Assembly: GCF_000820185.1 (NCBI RefSeq)
Contig: NZ_CDCA01000025.1
Location: 1-64,000, forward strand
DNA: 64,000 bases
From: Aeromonas tecta
GTDB lineage: Bacteria; Pseudomonadota; Gammaproteobacteria; Enterobacterales; Aeromonadaceae
Direction of reading: 5' to 3'
The notes beneath the pieces are model-generated. The model was not told where the DNA came from and did no database searches. It worked only from the letters and a program-made list of their open reading frames with translations. Below are positions 63,790 through 64,000 of this stretch, in pieces; the first letter of the stretch is position 1, and every line of letters begins with the position of its first letter. The translations under genes and the position numbers were made by a program.

Positions 63790-64000
63790 GTGCGTGAACG
63801 CGAACCCAGCCTGGTCTATGCCTTTCGGCAATCAACCCCCTATGTCAACGTGCATCGGGGCGCCACCTTCGTACTGATGATGGGCGGGGAAGCCATTTGC
63901 CACCCCAATTTTGCCAACATCGTCAGTGACATCGCCCTGCTGCAGACGCTGGGTATTCGCCTGGTATTGGTGTTCGGCTCCCGCCCGCAAAATGACGAGG
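63790..64000 (+). CDS. argA: N-acetylglutamate synthase ArgA, 5' part
   Basis: The first 70 codons of ArgA, which makes N-acetylglutamate, the first step of arginine synthesis. The frame starts at GTG 63790, with GGAAG upstream; no in-frame ATG precedes it. '[19 protein letters not shown]' and '[14 protein letters not shown]' match the amino-acid kinase domain of E. coli ArgA. The gene runs off the right edge. Confidence 0.95.
   Translation, partial: MREREPSLVYAFRQSTPYVNVHRGATFVLMMGGEAICHPNFANIVSDIALLQTLGIRLVLVFGSRPQNDE

Noticed and set aside
1..64000. CRISPR arrays, insertion sequences, integrases or rRNA genes
   Set aside because: None seen: no regularly spaced repeats, no transposase or integrase frame and no rRNA-like sequence. 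The only dispersed elements are the short palindromic repeats near 49.5 and 60.3 kb.

Overview
The window looks like a chromosomal segment of Aeromonas. The basis is a complete Ysc/Psc-family type III secretion system (T3SS) in the order known from Aeromonas (the asc/acr/aop genes), followed by gammaproteobacterial housekeeping genes such as dauA, livKHMGF, msrA and argA. The genus is inferred from gene content and order; I could not run a database search and do not name a species.

Layout. (1) 1-3.3 kb, minus strand: a two-partner secretion pair, an FHA-type exoprotein running off the left edge and its outer-membrane transporter. (2) 3.7-6.1 kb, minus: an ExoU-like patatin phospholipase effector with a SpcU-like chaperone, ending at a clear terminator. 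(3) 6.2-25.5 kb, minus: the T3SS regulatory and structural genes. From promoter to end these are aopN-acr1-acr2-ascX-ascY-ascV-acrR-acrG-acrV-acrH-aopB-aopD, then exsC-exsE-exsB and exsA, then exsD-ascBCDEFGHIJKL. (4) 25.7-32.6 kb, plus: ascNOPQRSTU, with three tiny overlapping reading frames between ascT and ascU. (5) 32.7-42.8 kb: an unknown membrane protein, tRNA-Ser(GGA), dauA, two tandem tRNA-Asn genes, the branched-chain amino-acid ABC transporter operon and a UPF0114 protein. (6) 43-47.2 kb, plus: a cytochrome b-like membrane protein, a six-haem propeller-cytochrome and an FTR1 permease in one tight operon. (7) 47.3-52.6 kb: a FAD-dependent oxidoreductase, a small exported protein and two GT-C-like membrane proteins. 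(8) 52.7-59.0 kb: a Bcr/CflA exporter, a DUF4357 protein and an AttEFGH-like ABC operon. (9) 59.2-64 kb: an AT-rich orphan gene, then an alpha/beta hydrolase, YjbR and GNAT proteins, a DUF3802-like protein, msrA and the start of argA.

How the genes work together. The T3SS is complete: needle (AscF with AscE/AscG), rings (AscC, AscD, AscJ), export gate (AscR/S/T/U/V), ATPase complex (AscN, K, L, O, Q), ruler (AscP), rod (AscI), gatekeeper (AopN, Acr1, Acr2, AscB), translocators (AcrV, AopB, AopD with AcrG, AcrH) and the ExsA-C-D-E cascade. Five promoters in the locus (exsC, exsD, aopN, ascN and exoU) share one layout: A-tract, then GnC-N6-TGnnA-N21 and a -10 box (one of them with TAnnA). This ties the exoU cassette to the ExsA regulon by sequence alone.

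Most worth a second look: the ExoU-like effector cassette, the shared ExsA-type promoter grammar, the chain of overlapping micro-ORFs between ascT and ascU, and the propeller-cytochrome/FTR1 operon.
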